Below, in pieces: positions 48,729 through 62,423 of a stretch of 64,000 nucleotides of DNA. Each line of letters opens with the position of its first letter. Position 1 is the stretch's first letter. Both the position numbers and the translations under genes were made by a program. This DNA is from Sporosarcina quadrami. GTDB lineage: Bacteria > Bacillota > Bacilli > Bacillales_A > Planococcaceae. Under the pieces are notes generated by a model. That model was not told the DNA's origin, did not search any database, and worked only from the letters and a program-made list of their open reading frames with translations. The DNA is taken from assembly GCF_014836615.1 (NCBI RefSeq), contig NZ_JACSQN010000004.1:211374-275373 (forward strand), read 5' to 3'.

Positions 48729-50114
48729 TTATTTCCCTAAACAGAACTGAGAAAACAGTTCATTGATGAGACTATCTTGAACTGTGTCGCCGATAATTTC
48801 TCCTAGTAGCTCCCACGTCCGGGTGACATCTATTTGAATCATATCGACTGGTACATTTGCTTCAGCAGCCGAGATGGCATCCTGAATTGCTTTGTGCGCT
48901 TGATGAAGCAATGCAATATGTCTCGCATTTGATACATATGTGAGGTCGCCTGCTTCCAAATTCCCTTCAAAGAAGAGTTTTGCGATGGAATCTTCGAGTT
49001 CGTCAATACCTTCTTCATTCAAAATAGAAGTGGTCACGACTTGCCCTCTACCGGCGAGATCAATCATCTCCTGCATATCAACTTTCTGTGGCAGGTCGGT
49101 TTTGTTAATGACGACGATGATGTCCATTCCTGCAACAGCTTCAAACAGTCGGCGATCCTCTTCAGACAGAACTTCTGAACCGTTAATGACAAGAAGAATA
49201 AGATCCGCCTCTTTTAATACTTGGCGGGATCGTTCAACTCCAATCCGTTCGACAATGTCTTCTGTTTCACGTATACCCGCAGTATCGACAAGCCGTAATG
49301 GAACCCCTCTTACATTGACGTATTCTTCTATTATATCACGTGTTGTGCCTGCTATTTCGGTTACAATTGCTTTATTTTCCTGGACAAGACTGTTCAGTAA
49401 AGAAGATTTTCCCACGTTGGGCCGTCCGACAATAACCGTCGACAATCCTTCCCGAAGAATTTTCCCTTGGGATGAAGTGCGAAGGAGTTTCTCGATTTCC
49501 TCTTTCACCCATGTTCCTTTTTCAATCATGAGCGGAATTGTCACTTCTTCGACATCGTCGTATTCGGGATAATCGATATTCACTTCTACTTGTGCCAACG
49601 TCTCAAGAAGTGCCTGTCGCAATTCGCCAATCAAGCGGGAGAGCTTTCCTTCCATCTGGTTCAAGGCAACATTCATCGCTTTATCCGTTTTCGCACGAAT
49701 TAAATCCATGACAGCTTCAGCTTGAGATAAATCAATACGACCGTTTAAAAATGCACGCTTAGAAAATTCACCAGGTTCTGCTAACCGTGCTCCTTCTCTT
49801 AACACTAAGTTTAAAACACGATTCACTGCAACAACACCGCCGTGGCAATTAATCTCCACAACGTCTTCACGTGTAAATGTTTTTGGAGCCATCATGAGTG
49901 ACACCATGACTTCCTCAACAATTTCATCTGTCGACGGATCGATTAGATGTCCATAATGGATTGTATGTGACCGTTCTTCCGCAAGCCTTTTGCCTGACGG
50001 GGAACGATAAATTGAATCAGCAATGCCGATAGCCTCATCTCCACTTAGCCGGACGATGGCAATAGCACCTTCCCCCATTGGAGTAGAAATGGCAGCTATA
50101 GTATCAAAATGCAT
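48729..50114 (-). CDS. mnmE: tRNA modification GTPase MnmE
   Basis: Potassium-dependent GTPase acting with MnmG on tRNA wobble uridine. It has an N-terminal tetrahydrofolate-binding domain ([22 protein letters not shown]), a helical domain, an inserted G domain ([28 protein letters not shown]) and the essential C-terminal CLGK. The ATG at 50114 with AGGAAGG is preferred over a GTG at 50123. Two perfect DnaA boxes lie just upstream. Confidence 0.97.
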   Translation of the reverse strand: MHFDTIAAISTPMGEGAIAIVRLSGDEAIGIADSIYRSPSGKRLAEERSHTIHYGHLIDPSTDEIVEEVMVSLMMAPKTFTREDVVEINCHGGVVAVNRVLNLVLREGARLAEPGEFSKRAFLNGRIDLSQAEAVMDLIRAKTDKAMNVALNQMEGKLSRLIGELRQALLETLAQVEVNIDYPEYDDVEEVTIPLMIEKGTWVKEEIEKLLRTSSQGKILREGLSTVIVGRPNVGKSSLLNSLVQENKAIVTEIAGTTRDIIEEYVNVRGVPLRLVDTAGIRETEDIVERIGVERSRQVLKEADLILLVINGSEVLSEEDRRLFEAVAGMDIIVVINKTDLPQKVDMQEMIDLAGRGQVVTTSILNEEGIDELEDSIAKLFFEGNLEAGDLTYVSNARHIALLHQAHKAIQDAISAAEANVPVDMIQIDVTRTWELLGEIIGDTVQDSLINELFSQFCLGK

Positions 50115-50145
50115 GTTCTTCACCTTCCTAACTCAGTTACCCACA

Positions 50146-50243
50146 TGTGGATAACCTGTTTTGACATGACTATCTAACATAATATATTAACACAAATCGA
50201 CTCATTCTCATAGTGAGTGATATTAAAAATGTATTGTGGATAA
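50146..50243. other. two perfect DnaA boxes upstream of mnmE
   Basis: TGTGGATAA occurs at 50146-50154 and at 50235-50243, in the 170-base spacer before mnmE. They may tie mnmE expression to DnaA or simply belong to the origin-proximal box density. Confidence 0.6.
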
Positions 50244-50284
50244 ACTTACATGCTGAAAGGTTGTAAAACTAAAAAATTTCAACA

Positions 50285-50327
50285 AAAAAACTCCTGTAAA
50301 GTATAAGCAATCACTTTACAGAAGTTC
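50285..50327 (-). terminator. jag terminator
   Basis: AACTTCTGTAAAGT / ACTTTACAGGAGTT on the minus strand (one mismatch) is followed by seven T residues. Confidence 0.8.
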
Positions 50328-50334
50328 CTTAACA

Positions 50335-51144
50335 CTAATTAATCGGTTCAATGACAAGATAACGATTTGGATCGGTACCTTCTGAATAGGTTTCAATGTC
50401 CAATCGATTGGATAAGACATGATGAATGACTTTCCTTTCATAAGAAGGCATCGGTTCCAATTTCATTTTTCGTCCGTTTCGTACCGCTTGGTCTGCCATG
50501 CGCTCCGCAAATTGTTCCAACGACTGTTCTCGACGTTCTCTATAATCACCTACATCGAGACGAACAACTTTAAACTGTTCCGAAAATTTATTGACAACGA
50601 GCTGAGCCAATTGCTGCAAAGCATTCAACGTTTGGCCTCTTTTGCCGATTAGGAAAGCCGCTTTCTCACTTTCCAGTTTGAATGAAATGTACTTACCGTC
50701 CTGTTCATGATCAATCGTTACATCTTCAATCCCCATACCTTTTGCAATGTTTGTAATATACGTTTTTGTTTCTTCTATAGCTCTTTCATCAGAAACTTCC
50801 TTTTGGTCTTGTACTTCTAGGACAATTTCTTCTGAAATAGAAATTTCGGCAGGTGCATCAACACTTTCTGGTACAAGTACCTCTTCAATTTCCACTACTT
50901 CTTTCAATGTTTCATTCACCAATTCGGATGGATCTGTCTGCTTCTCTTCTATAGAAGGAACCGGATTACTTGCTTCGATTACTGTAACAATAACTTCTGC
51001 TTCTCTTGCACCGAATCCTAGAAAACCTTTTTTTCCATTATCAATGATATTAATTGTAACTTCTTCACGCGTCACCCCGAGTTCTTGAAGAGCTGATTTA
51101 ATTGCAGCCTCAACTGTCGCTCCTTTTCGCGCTATTTTTTTCAT
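50335..51144 (-). CDS. jag: RNA-binding protein Jag (KhpB/SpoIIIJ-associated)
   Basis: A 269-residue cytoplasmic RNA-binding protein with an N-terminal Jag_N domain (VEAAIKSALQELGVTREEV, GFLGFGAREAEV), an acidic linker, a KH domain (SEKAAFLIGKRGQTLNALQQL) and a C-terminal R3H domain (MKLEPMPSYERKVIHHVLSN). It takes part in cell elongation and, in spore formers, sporulation. The start overlaps yidC by 4 bases. Confidence 0.95.
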   Translation of the reverse strand: MKKIARKGATVEAAIKSALQELGVTREEVTINIIDNGKKGFLGFGAREAEVIVTVIEASNPVPSIEEKQTDPSELVNETLKEVVEIEEVLVPESVDAPAEISISEEIVLEVQDQKEVSDERAIEETKTYITNIAKGMGIEDVTIDHEQDGKYISFKLESEKAAFLIGKRGQTLNALQQLAQLVVNKFSEQFKVVRLDVGDYRERREQSLEQFAERMADQAVRNGRKMKLEPMPSYERKVIHHVLSNRLDIETYSEGTDPNRYLVIEPIN

Positions 51145-51914
51145 TTCCTTTTCCCTCCTACTTTTACAGGTACCACTTCTTTTTTCTTGAATGGTTTGTA
51201 AATGAAGATATTCTGGATCATTGAAATGATGTTACCGATAACCCAATACAGTGCAAGTGCTCCTGGTAGAATCATCCCCATGAACATAATCATAAATGGC
51301 ATGATATACATCATGACCTTCATTTGAGGATTGTCCATAGCAGGACCTGTCCGTAAAACAACAAACTGCATAAGTCCCGCAACGATTGCGAGCGTAATAC
51401 TTGGAGCGGCAAGTTCAAACCAAAGGAAATTTCCAATGTTAATTTCCGGTGTAGCGTTCATCCGGCTAATTGCGTGATAAAGACCGATGACAATCGGCAT
51501 CTGAATGATGACCGGAAGACATCCTGCTGCAGGATTGATCTTCTGTTCTGACATCATTTTCTGCATTTCTTCACGGTATTTCTGTTGCGTTACGGCATCT
51601 TTCGATTTGTACTTCTCTTTTAATCCGTTCAAAAGCGGTTGCATCTCTTGCATACGCTTAGAGCTTTGTGCCTGTTTGATCATCAATGGCAACAAAATCA
51701 GTCGGATAATGATTGTTACGGCGATTATTCCTAATCCGTACGTACCGAGCAGTTCCGTAAATGTGCTAATTAATGAAACAATCGGCCAAACAATGTATTG
51801 ATTCCAAAATCCTTCGCTTGTTGAATATATTGGCTGATTGAACTCCGAACATCCCGCGAGGAATACAGTGATCACAGTCAACATTAGCAATAACGCGGCT
51901 TTTCTTCTTTTCAA
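51141..51914 (-). CDS. yidC: membrane protein insertase YidC (SpoIIIJ)
   Basis: Inserts membrane proteins with or without SecYEG. It has a lipoprotein-type signal (VFLAGC, lipobox), then five transmembrane helices, with the pore region (LLPLMIKQAQSSKRMQEM) and a conserved hydrophilic groove arginine in helix 1 (IRLILLPLM). The 257-residue Gram-positive form lacks the large periplasmic domain. It belongs to the rnpA-yidC-jag segment. Confidence 0.96.
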   Translation of the reverse strand: MKRRKAALLLMLTVITVFLAGCSEFNQPIYSTSEGFWNQYIVWPIVSLISTFTELLGTYGLGIIAVTIIIRLILLPLMIKQAQSSKRMQEMQPLLNGLKEKYKSKDAVTQQKYREEMQKMMSEQKINPAAGCLPVIIQMPIVIGLYHAISRMNATPEINIGNFLWFELAAPSITLAIVAGLMQFVVLRTGPAMDNPQMKVMMYIMPFMIMFMGMILPGALALYWVIGNIISMIQNIFIYKPFKKKEVVPVKVGGKRK

Positions 51915-52022
51915 GTCGTTTCCCCCAAATCTGTTCCTATGAAATACTTGATTAGTTTCAGTTTATCATGAACATATATAACGTTCTACTTCTTATATAC
52001 AATCCATTCAATAAAGTAGGCT

Positions 52023-52379
52023 TCATTTGTCTTGTTTATATGGTTTGAATGCTTTTGCAATCCTGAGCACGTGTTGCAAGCTTTTTTTTGTTTCGTGAAA
52101 ATCCATTGTGGTCGCCTGATGTCTGGCGATAATAACATAATCATAATCGTTTTTAAGTTCGTCTCTCATTTCCAAAAAGGCTTGACGAATCGCTCGTTTA
52201 ATACGATTACGTGTGACTGCATTTCCTAACTTCTTGCCGACAGACAAACCAATTCTAAATTCCTGTTGCTGTTCCTTCTTATAGGAATAGATAACGAATT
52301 GTCGGTTCGCAACGGATTTACCTTTTTTAAATACGGTTTGAAAATCTTCGTTTTTTTTAATCCGTTGGCTTTTTTTCAA
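52023..52379 (-). CDS. rnpA: ribonuclease P protein component
   Basis: Protein subunit of RNase P, which trims tRNA 5' ends. It has the RNR motif ([17 protein letters not shown]) and the [10 protein letters not shown] end. The track frame begins at an ATG at 52394, but that ATG lies at TGGAGGTGA, which is the ribosome site; translation should begin at the TTG at 52379, giving [13 protein letters not shown], as in B. subtilis. It follows rpmH after a 320-base repeat-filled gap. Confidence 0.93.
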   Translation of the reverse strand: MKKSQRIKKNEDFQTVFKKGKSVANRQFVIYSYKKEQQQEFRIGLSVGKKLGNAVTRNRIKRAIRQAFLEMRDELKNDYDYVIIARHQATTMDFHETKKSLQHVLRIAKAFKPYKQDK

Positions 52380-52407
52380 GTCGTTCACCTCCATGGGCTG
52401 TATGAAT

Positions 52408-52673
52408 GCAAGCGCCTTCCGCTTTTGTTTCGGCTAGACTTCAGGCGCTAGATGCTCGGGTCATAAGGCTAAGCTGCTGCGTGGAAAAAACACCACTTCG
52501 CATCTTTTCCTTATACCTGTCCCATCTGAGCAAGCACCTTCCGCTTTTGTTTCGGCTAGACTCCAGGCGCTAGATGCTCGGGTCATAAGGCTAAGCTGCT
52601 GCGTGGCAAAAACCGCCACTTCGCATCTTTTCCTTATGCCTGTCGCATCTGAGCAAGCGCCTTCCGCTTTTGT
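52408..52673. repeat. 122-bp structured tandem repeat, two copies plus a third start
   Basis: Two near-identical units of about 122 bases (52408-52529 and 52530-52652), plus the first 21 bases of a third (52653-52673), begin GCAAGCGCCTTCCGCTTTTG. Each can fold: AGCGCCT pairs with AGGCGCT, and GATGC-x-CATAAGG pairs with CCTTAT-x-GCATC around a TGCTGCGTGG loop. The form recalls a dispersed intergenic repeat I have seen in Bacillales genomes, here duplicated in the rpmH-rnpA gap. No gene is supported. Confidence 0.85.
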
Positions 52674-52676
52674 ATT

Positions 52677-52705
52677 AAAAAAAGACCACTGGGTACAGTG
52701 GTCTT
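52677..52705 (-). terminator. rpmH terminator
   Basis: AAGACCACTG / CAGTGGTCTT on the minus strand is followed by seven T residues. The upper arm overlaps the rpmH stop codon. Confidence 0.85.
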
Positions 52706-52838
52706 ATGCTGAAAGCACTTTTCTTCCTTTGCGACGACGAGCAGCGAGAATATTACGACCGCTTTTTGAGCTCATTCTTGCACGGAATCCGTGAACTTTA
52801 CTACGTTTACGTTTATTTGGTTGGAATGTACGTTTCAT
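52704..52838 (-). CDS. rpmH: 50S ribosomal protein L34
   Basis: A 44-residue, highly basic protein ([21 protein letters not shown], ending GRKVLSA). The longer frame to 52916 is not translated, since AGGAGGTG lies just before the ATG at 52838. It is the first gene of the left arm and adjacent to oriC. Confidence 0.97.
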   Translation of the reverse strand: MKRTFQPNKRKRSKVHGFRARMSSKSGRNILAARRRKGRKVLSA

Positions 52839-53012
52839 TTTAGAGACACCTCCTGCATTGTCTGTTAACAACCTGACAGTCTTGAATAGTATAAAGTCCT
52901 GGGCTTGGATTGTCAATCTTTTTTTAACAGACTGTTTTAAACGGCATTTAGCAAATCATTTGGATCTGCCTTCAATCGACAACGCGTTTCAACATAAAAA
53001 AACAAATTTTTC

Positions 53013-53309
53013 TTATCCACAATCCAATTTGTGGTCCGTTGAGCATATTGTGCATAGAAAAAAATAGCTATTTTTTTATGCACAGCCCTTATCTACAACT
53101 TTTACACATACAAAAGCCTGTGGATAAAGTAATTCTCCACAAATGTCCGCACTGTTGACAACTCATTGAACTCCTTGTTAATATTATGAATTCTTGTTAC
53201 AATGAATAAGATTTTGCTGTTGATAATTTAAAAATCTAATTTCTTATCCACAATTGTTAATAGGTTGTGGATAATTATTTTCAACATACATGGACAATTG
53301 TTATCCACA
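53013..53309. other. oriC: oriC, upstream DnaA-box cluster
   Basis: The 538-base spacer 52839-53376 holds five perfect DnaA boxes: TTATCCACA at 53013-53021, 53244-53252 and 53301-53309, and TGTGGATAA at 53119-53127 and 53266-53274. One-mismatch boxes are TTATGCACA (53076-53084) and TTATCTACA (53089-53097). This corresponds to the incA/incB half of the bipartite Bacillales origin, between rpmH and dnaA. Confidence 0.93.
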
Positions 53310-53330
53310 TGATGTTTTTTTGTGTATAAT
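53302..53330 (+). promoter_or_regulatory. dnaA promoter overlapping a DnaA box
   Basis: TATAAT at 53325-53330 has an upstream TGTG (extended -10), and a weak -35 (TATCCA) lies inside the DnaA box 53301-53309. DnaA bound there would block the promoter, which gives autoregulation. Confidence 0.65.
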
Positions 53331-53376
53331 ACATATTCCTGTGTTTTTATATTTTGTAAGTAAAGGAGGTCTATGA

Positions 53377-54726
53377 GTGGATCAGCTAGAAAAATTATGG
53401 GAAGAAGTTTTGTCGAAAATTGAAAAACGAATTTCCCGACCAAGTTTTGAAACGTGGCTCAAATCGACAAAATTACTGTCCTATGGTGACGAGAACGTTA
53501 CAATTGCTGTTCCAAATTCATTTTCAAAGGACTGGCTGGAGACGCATTACGTGCATCTCATTACAGGTATCCTTTCAGAATTGACCGGTGAAGATCGCTT
53601 TATACATTTCGTCGTACCAAAAGAAATGGAAGAGAGTGACTTTCCAGTGCCTAAAGCACAAGTGCAGCAAGTAGAAAAAGCACCTGTTCAATCGGCATCA
53701 GTCATGTTAAATCCCAAATATACATTTGATACATTTGTCATCGGTTCTGGCAATCGATTCGCACACGCAGCTTCACTTGCTGTAGCGGAAGCTCCGGCAA
53801 AATCATATAACCCTCTATTCATTTATGGTGGTGTAGGGCTTGGAAAGACTCATCTCATGCATGCGATTGGCCATTATATTATGGAACAGGATCCATCCGC
53901 GAAAGTGGTTTATTTGTCTTCAGAGAAATTTACAAATGAATTCATCAATTCGATAATGAATAACAAAGCCGGTGATTTTAGAAATCAGTATAGAAACGTG
54001 GATGTCCTATTAATAGACGATATTCAATTCATTGCTGGAAAAGAACAAACACAAGAGGAATTCTTCCATACATTCAATACCTTGCATGAAGAATCTAAGC
54101 AAATCATTATTTCTAGTGACCGCCCGCCTAAAGAGATTCCAACACTCGAAGATCGCTTGAGATCAAGGTTTGAATGGGGTCTGATCACTGATATCGCGCC
54201 TCCTGACCTTGAAACACGAATCGCCATTTTGCGCAAAAAAGCAAAGGCTGATGGCCTATTGGACATATCAGATGATGTAATGCTCTATATCGCCAACCAG
54301 ATTGATACGAATATCCGAGAGTTGGAAGGTGCACTGATTAGAGTTGTAGCCTATTCATCGCTCGTTAATATGGATATTACAACCGATCTCGCTGCTGAAG
54401 CATTAAAAGACATTATTCCAAATTCAAGACCGCGTACTGTAAGCATTTTAGACATACAAAAAACAGTCGGTGAGCATTATAGTATCCGACTCGAAGATTT
54501 TACTGCTAAGAAAAGAACGCGCGCTATTGCATTTCCGCGTCAAATTGCCATGTATCTTTCACGTGAATTGACCGATTCCTCATTACCAAAGATCGGATCT
54601 GAATTTGGAGGCAGGGATCATTCGACTGTCATTCACGCTCACGAAAAGATCTCCAAACAATTAAAAGAGGATTCCAATTTACAACAGGATATTCAAGATA
54701 TTAAGAGCATCCTTGGTCGCGCATAA
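53377..54726 (+). CDS. dnaA: chromosomal replication initiator DnaA
   Basis: AAA+ initiator that binds DnaA boxes and opens oriC. N-terminal domain I ([25 protein letters not shown]), AAA+ with Walker [16 protein letters not shown] and Walker [10 protein letters not shown], and domain IV with [15 protein letters not shown] binding helix. The 449-residue length is normal. It starts with a GTG at 53377, 7 bases after AGGAGG. Confidence 0.98.
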   Translation: MDQLEKLWEEVLSKIEKRISRPSFETWLKSTKLLSYGDENVTIAVPNSFSKDWLETHYVHLITGILSELTGEDRFIHFVVPKEMEESDFPVPKAQVQQVEKAPVQSASVMLNPKYTFDTFVIGSGNRFAHAASLAVAEAPAKSYNPLFIYGGVGLGKTHLMHAIGHYIMEQDPSAKVVYLSSEKFTNEFINSIMNNKAGDFRNQYRNVDVLLIDDIQFIAGKEQTQEEFFHTFNTLHEESKQIIISSDRPPKEIPTLEDRLRSRFEWGLITDIAPPDLETRIAILRKKAKADGLLDISDDVMLYIANQIDTNIRELEGALIRVVAYSSLVNMDITTDLAAEALKDIIPNSRPRTVSILDIQKTVGEHYSIRLEDFTAKKRTRAIAFPRQIAMYLSRELTDSSLPKIGSEFGGRDHSTVIHAHEKISKQLKEDSNLQQDIQDIKSILGRA

Positions 54727-54736
54727 TTCATCAACA

Positions 54737-54890
54737 TGTGTATAACTATGAAAATACGTTACAAACTACGAACAAGTTATACACATGTGTTTAACTTTGT
54801 CACATATAGACTTTAGAGGCTTATACACATTTCCACAGCCCCTATTACTATTACTATCTTTATTACTTACTAATTAATTATATAAGCGAG
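54737..54890. other. oriC: oriC, dnaA-dnaN unwinding half with DnaA-trio-like repeat
   Basis: DnaA-box-like TGTGTATAA (54737-54745), TTATACACA (54777-54785) and TTATACACA (54821-54829) with an overlapping TTTCCACA are followed by a short GC patch (GCCCC) and the AT-rich TATTACTATTACTATC-type region (54842-54860). This box, GC spacer, TAC-repeat order is the basal unwinding system of B. subtilis, so this is the probable DNA unwinding element. Confidence 0.8.
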
Positions 54891-54898
54891 GGTACAAA

Positions 54899-56035
54899 AT
54901 GAAATTTGAGATTATGAGAGATTGGTTACTCGAAGGCTTAAATGATGTCATGAAAGCAATCAGTCAAAAAGTGACGAATCCCATTTTGACTGGAGTAAAA
55001 ATCGAAGTAAATGAAAAAGGATTGACGATGACAGGTAGTGATTCTGATATTACAATTTGCACATTCATTCCTGTAGAAAAAGATGGAGAACAAATCATTC
55101 ACGTATTTGAATCAGGATCTATTATTCTCCAAGCAAAAGTATTTAGCGAAATCGTTCGTAAATTACCGACGAATGAGGTAACCATTGAAATCGAAAACGG
55201 TATGCAAACACATATTCAGTCAGGAAAGTCCGAATTCCATTTGATTGGTTCCAATACCGATGATTATCCGGTACTCCCAAATGTCAAAGATGAATACCGC
55301 TTTTCATTGCCTTCGGATCTTATGAAGACGATAATTCGGGAAACTGTATTTGCGGTCTCACAACAAGAAACACGTCCTATTTTGACTGGCGTGCACTGGG
55401 AAACAAATACGGAAAAACTTATTTGTGTAGCAACTGATAGCCATAGACTTGCCCGTCGTGAAATTGCACCTGAGAATATGCCAGAAAGTCCGTTTAGTGT
55501 TGTTATTCCAGGAAAAAGTCTGCAAGAGTTAAATAAAATTCTTCCTGATAACAGTGATGTCGTAGAAATCGTTATTGCTGACCAACAGATTTTATTTAAA
55601 TCTAGAAATGTGCTGTTCTATTCACGTCTATTGGAAGGCAATTACCCAGATACTTCTAGACTTATACCTGCGGAATATAAGACAACGGTCAAAGTTAATG
55701 GCCGTAGTTTGTTACAAGCAATTGACAGAGCTTCCTTGCTTGCTCGTGAAGAAAGAAACAATATTGTAAGGTTTTCTGCAGATAGCGGTAAGGCAATCGA
55801 AATCTCATCCAACTCACCTGAAGTTGGTAAGGTAGAGGAATTGATTGAAGCGCTGGATGTTAGTGGTGAAGATTTAAAAATCTCTTTCAGTGCTAAATAT
55901 ATGATGGATGCACTTAAAGCAATTGATGGACAAGATATTGAGATTCATTTCACAGGTGCAATGCGTCCGTTCATACTAAAATCAGCAGATAGCGAGTCTA
56001 TTTTGCAATTGATATTGCCAGTAAGAACGTTCTAA
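54899..56035 (+). CDS. dnaN: DNA polymerase III beta clamp
   Basis: Ring-shaped sliding clamp that tethers DNA polymerase, 378 residues with three repeated domains. The start MKFEIMRDWLLEGLNDVMKAI and the C-terminal motif LQLILPVRTF are typical. The ATG at 54899 follows GAGGG. It is downstream of the unwinding region. Confidence 0.98.
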   Translation: MKFEIMRDWLLEGLNDVMKAISQKVTNPILTGVKIEVNEKGLTMTGSDSDITICTFIPVEKDGEQIIHVFESGSIILQAKVFSEIVRKLPTNEVTIEIENGMQTHIQSGKSEFHLIGSNTDDYPVLPNVKDEYRFSLPSDLMKTIIRETVFAVSQQETRPILTGVHWETNTEKLICVATDSHRLARREIAPENMPESPFSVVIPGKSLQELNKILPDNSDVVEIVIADQQILFKSRNVLFYSRLLEGNYPDTSRLIPAEYKTTVKVNGRSLLQAIDRASLLAREERNNIVRFSADSGKAIEISSNSPEVGKVEELIEALDVSGEDLKISFSAKYMMDALKAIDGQDIEIHFTGAMRPFILKSADSESILQLILPVRTF

Positions 56036-56057
56036 AAATCAAAGACATAAAGACATG

Positions 56058-56098
56058 CAGATCGTGGACTAAAATTAGTTTCCACGTTCTGTTTTTTT
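56058..56098 (+). terminator. dnaN terminator
   Basis: CAGATCGTGGA / TCCACGTTCTG (one mismatch) is followed by seven T residues. Transcription of yaaA-recF must then start between here and 56212. Confidence 0.75.
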
Positions 56099-56211
56099 AT
56101 ATTTGATCAAAATCCGTTTATTTTTAACATTAATCGGAGACCCCCTTTTACTTACTGACGAAAGTTCGGTAAAATGGAATAACAGACTACTATGAGAAGG
56201 ATTGAAGCCGA

Positions 56212-56440
56212 ATGGAAGAGATTAAGATCGATACGGAGTACATCACGTTGGGACAAATGTTGAAAATGACCAATATTATCAGTTCAGGTGGAATGGCAAA
56301 ATGGTTTTTATCGGAACACACTGTCTACCTTAATGGCGAAGAAGAGAGTCGCCGAGGAAAAAAGCTTTACAATGGTGATGTAGTGACAATTCCAGGCCAG
56401 GGTGAATTCAGCATATCTGTCAATTTAGACGGTCAATTAG

Positions 56441-56451
<11 letters not shown>
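56212..56451 (+). CDS. yaaA: S4-domain RNA-binding protein YaaA (RlbA)
   Basis: A 79-residue S4-like protein ([39 protein letters not shown]), proposed to help ribosome large-subunit assembly in B. subtilis. It lies between dnaN and recF and overlaps recF by 11 bases, as in other Bacillales. Confidence 0.93.
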
Positions 56452-59529
<3,078 letters not shown>

Positions 59530-59546
59530 TAGAACTGAACGGTTGT

Positions 59547-59592
59547 AGTGCGAAAGGACGCCGAAAGAAAAAGCTTGGCAGTCTTTCGCACT
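59547..59592 (+). other. hairpin in the gyrB-gyrA spacer
   Basis: AGTGCGAAAGGAC pairs with GTCTTTCGCACT (one bulge), with no T-run. It could be an RNA processing or stabilising element of the gyrBA transcript. The rest of the 182-base spacer has no gene. Confidence 0.4.
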
Positions 59593-59711
59593 GATCGACT
59601 TGAATTGATTGGTAAAGAAGAAATCGAACATGGGCCTGCGGCGACAAGGGGCTTTGTTCAGTTGACAGGCTGTCCAAAAAGCGCCTGAGTTGAAAGGAGT
59701 TTGACGACAAT

Positions 59712-62297
59712 ATGGCAGATATGCCTATACGTGGTGTCCAAGGCATCAATATTAGTACGGAGATGAAAACCTCCTTCCTCGACTATGCAATGAGTGTAAT
59801 CGTTTCGCGAGCATTACCGGATGTGAGGGACGGATTGAAGCCTGTTCACCGACGGATTCTATATGCAATGCAAGACCTCGGCAACACTGCGGATAAACCT
59901 CATAAAAAATCAGCCCGTATCGTCGGTGACGTAATCGGTAAGTATCATCCGCATGGTGATAGTGCTGTTTACGATACGATGGTAAGAATGGCACAAGATT
60001 TTAACTATCGCTACATGCTTGTAGACGGACACGGAAACTTCGGTTCTGTCGATGGGGATGCTGCAGCTGCGATGCGTTATACGGAGTCACGTATGTCACG
60101 TATTGCGATGGAGCTGCTTCGTGATATTAATAAAGACACAATTGATTATCAAGATAACTACGATGGACAAGAGAGAGAACCAATTGTTCTTCCGAGTCGC
60201 TTCCCGAACCTACTTGTAAACGGTACATCAGGAATTGCAGTCGGAATGGCAACGAACATTCCTCCTCACCATATTGGTGAGACGATTGACGGTGTGCTCG
60301 CAATGGCGGATAACCCAGCAATTACGACGGAGGAATTGATGGAAATCATTCCAGGACCCGATTTCCCAACAGGAGGTATTATCCTTGGAAGAAGCGGAAT
60401 TAGAAGAGCGTACGAAACAGGACGCGGCTCTGTCATTATCCGTGGGAAAATTGAAATTGAACGTCATTCAAGTGGTAAAGAGACGATCATTGTAAATGAA
60501 CTTCCGTACCAAGTGAATAAAGCACGTCTTATTGAAAAGATTGCTGAACTAGTGCGCGATAAGAAAATTGAAGGTATTACTCATTTGGCGGATGAATCTG
60601 ACCGTACTGGTATGCGTATCGTTATCGAAGTTCGTAGAGATGCAAATGTCCACGTATTGTTAAATAATCTGTACAAACATACAGCTCTACAATCAAGTTT
60701 CGGTATCAATATGCTTGCTCTCGTTGATGGGCAACCGAAAATTCTTGCGCTTAAAGAAATTCTTTATCATTACTTAGAACATCAAAAAGTAGTTATTCGC
60801 AGACGTACGCAGTTCGAGTTGAATAAAGCAGAAGACCGTGCGCACATTTTGGAAGGTTTACGTATTGCACTTGACCATATTGACGAGATTATCGCTCTCA
60901 TTCGTGGTTCAAAAACGACAGATGAAGCGAAAACAGGCTTGATGGAACGGTTTAGTTTATCTGAACGACAATCTCAAGCGATCTTGGATATGCGTCTCCA
61001 ACGCCTGACAGGGCTTGAGCGAGATAAAATTGAAAATGAATACCAAGAATTACTTGTCTTGATTGCTGAATTGCGTGCGATTCTTGCAGATGAAGAAAAA
61101 CTTGTTCAAATCATCCGTGAAGAGTTGTTGGAAGTGAAACAGCGTTTTGAAGACAAAAGAAGAACGGAAATTACTCTTGGCGGAGCTGAAATGCTCGAGG
61201 ATGAAGATCTTATTCCTGTAGAGAACTCCGTATTAACACTCACCCATAATGGATACATTAAACGTCTTCCGGCCAGTACTTACCGAAGTCAACGCCGTGG
61301 TGGGCGTGGAATTCAAGGTATGGGGACGAATGACGACGACTTTGTCGAACATTTACTTAATACCTCAACACATGATACGATTCTCTTCTTTACGAGCAGA
61401 GGGCGTGTGTTCCGTAAAAAAGGGTATCAAGTGCCTGAATTCAGCCGGACTGCAAAAGGTCTTCCAATCATTAATCTATTAGATTTCGACAAGGAAGAAA
61501 AAGTAACGGCTATGATTCCGGTCGATAAGTTTGAAGAAGACAAATACCTCTTCTTCACGACGAAGCATGGGGTTGTTAAACGGACGACGGTCGCTGACTT
61601 TGCTAATATCCGTTCTAACGGGCTTATTGCCTTGACTTTACGGGAGCAAGATGAGCTGATTGGCGTCAAAATGACAACAGGTGATCAAAATATCGCAATC
61701 GGTACGCGGGACGGCATGCTCATCAAGTTTGATGAACGTGATATTCGCTCCATGGGCCGTGTTGCAAGTGGCGTACGTGGAATCCGTTTACGAGACGGAG
61801 ACATCGCAGTCGGAATGGATATTGTTGCTGAAGGCGATGAAATCCTTGTTGTTACTGAAAAAGGATTCGGCAAACGTACACCTGAAGATGAATATCGTAT
61901 TCAGTCACGTGGCGGGTATGGTCTGAAGACGTTGAATGTGACGGATCGCAATGGTCCACTTGTTGCTATGAAAACAGTTGATGGCACAGAAGATCTCATG
62001 CTCATCACGATTCACGGCATACTCATCCGAATGGATATTGAAGATATTTCTTTGATCGGTCGAAGCACGCAAGGTGTTCGTCTTATCCGTCTAGGAGAAG
62101 ATGAATATGTTGCAACAGTAGCCAAAGTGGAAAAAGATCCAGAAGATCCTTTTGAAGAAGAGGATGCTGAAATAACTTCAGATATGGATGGATCTATTGA
62201 AGAGTTAAATGAATCCATCGTAGATACAGAAACAGAATCGTTTGATGAGCCTGAAGTAAATGAACATGGTGAAGATGATTCAACAGAAAACGAGTAA
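59712..62297 (+). CDS. gyrA: DNA gyrase subunit A
   Basis: Breakage-reunion subunit of gyrase (861 residues). The catalytic tyrosine is in [10 protein letters not shown], the quinolone region reads [15 protein letters not shown] (Ser and Asp at the main positions, so no obvious resistance change), and a GyrA box ([11 protein letters not shown]) lies in the C-terminal wrapping domain. The protein ends in a long acidic tail. The ribosome site AAGGAG is 12 bases upstream. Confidence 0.97.
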   Translation: MADMPIRGVQGINISTEMKTSFLDYAMSVIVSRALPDVRDGLKPVHRRILYAMQDLGNTADKPHKKSARIVGDVIGKYHPHGDSAVYDTMVRMAQDFNYRYMLVDGHGNFGSVDGDAAAAMRYTESRMSRIAMELLRDINKDTIDYQDNYDGQEREPIVLPSRFPNLLVNGTSGIAVGMATNIPPHHIGETIDGVLAMADNPAITTEELMEIIPGPDFPTGGIILGRSGIRRAYETGRGSVIIRGKIEIERHSSGKETIIVNELPYQVNKARLIEKIAELVRDKKIEGITHLADESDRTGMRIVIEVRRDANVHVLLNNLYKHTALQSSFGINMLALVDGQPKILALKEILYHYLEHQKVVIRRRTQFELNKAEDRAHILEGLRIALDHIDEIIALIRGSKTTDEAKTGLMERFSLSERQSQAILDMRLQRLTGLERDKIENEYQELLVLIAELRAILADEEKLVQIIREELLEVKQRFEDKRRTEITLGGAEMLEDEDLIPVENSVLTLTHNGYIKRLPASTYRSQRRGGRGIQGMGTNDDDFVEHLLNTSTHDTILFFTSRGRVFRKKGYQVPEFSRTAKGLPIINLLDFDKEEKVTAMIPVDKFEEDKYLFFTTKHGVVKRTTVADFANIRSNGLIALTLREQDELIGVKMTTGDQNIAIGTRDGMLIKFDERDIRSMGRVASGVRGIRLRDGDIAVGMDIVAEGDEILVVTEKGFGKRTPEDEYRIQSRGGYGLKTLNVTDRNGPLVAMKTVDGTEDLMLITIHGILIRMDIEDISLIGRSTQGVRLIRLGEDEYVATVAKVEKDPEDPFEEEDAEITSDMDGSIEELNESIVDTETESFDEPEVNEHGEDDSTENE

Positions 62298-62306
62298 TAT
62301 ATATGC

Positions 62307-62352
62307 AAAAAAAGTTATTGAGACATGTTAATCTGTTTCAATAACTTTTTTT
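62307..62352 (+). terminator. gyrA terminator
   Basis: AAAAAAAGTTATTGA / TCAATAACTTTTTTT with an inner ACA/TGT pair. Strong bidirectional form. Confidence 0.9.
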
Positions 62353-62423
62353 CTATCGTAATGTTTAAAAATTTAGAGTATACTAGTACATAAGAAACAC
62401 TGGAAAGTGGTGAGACTTTAGAG

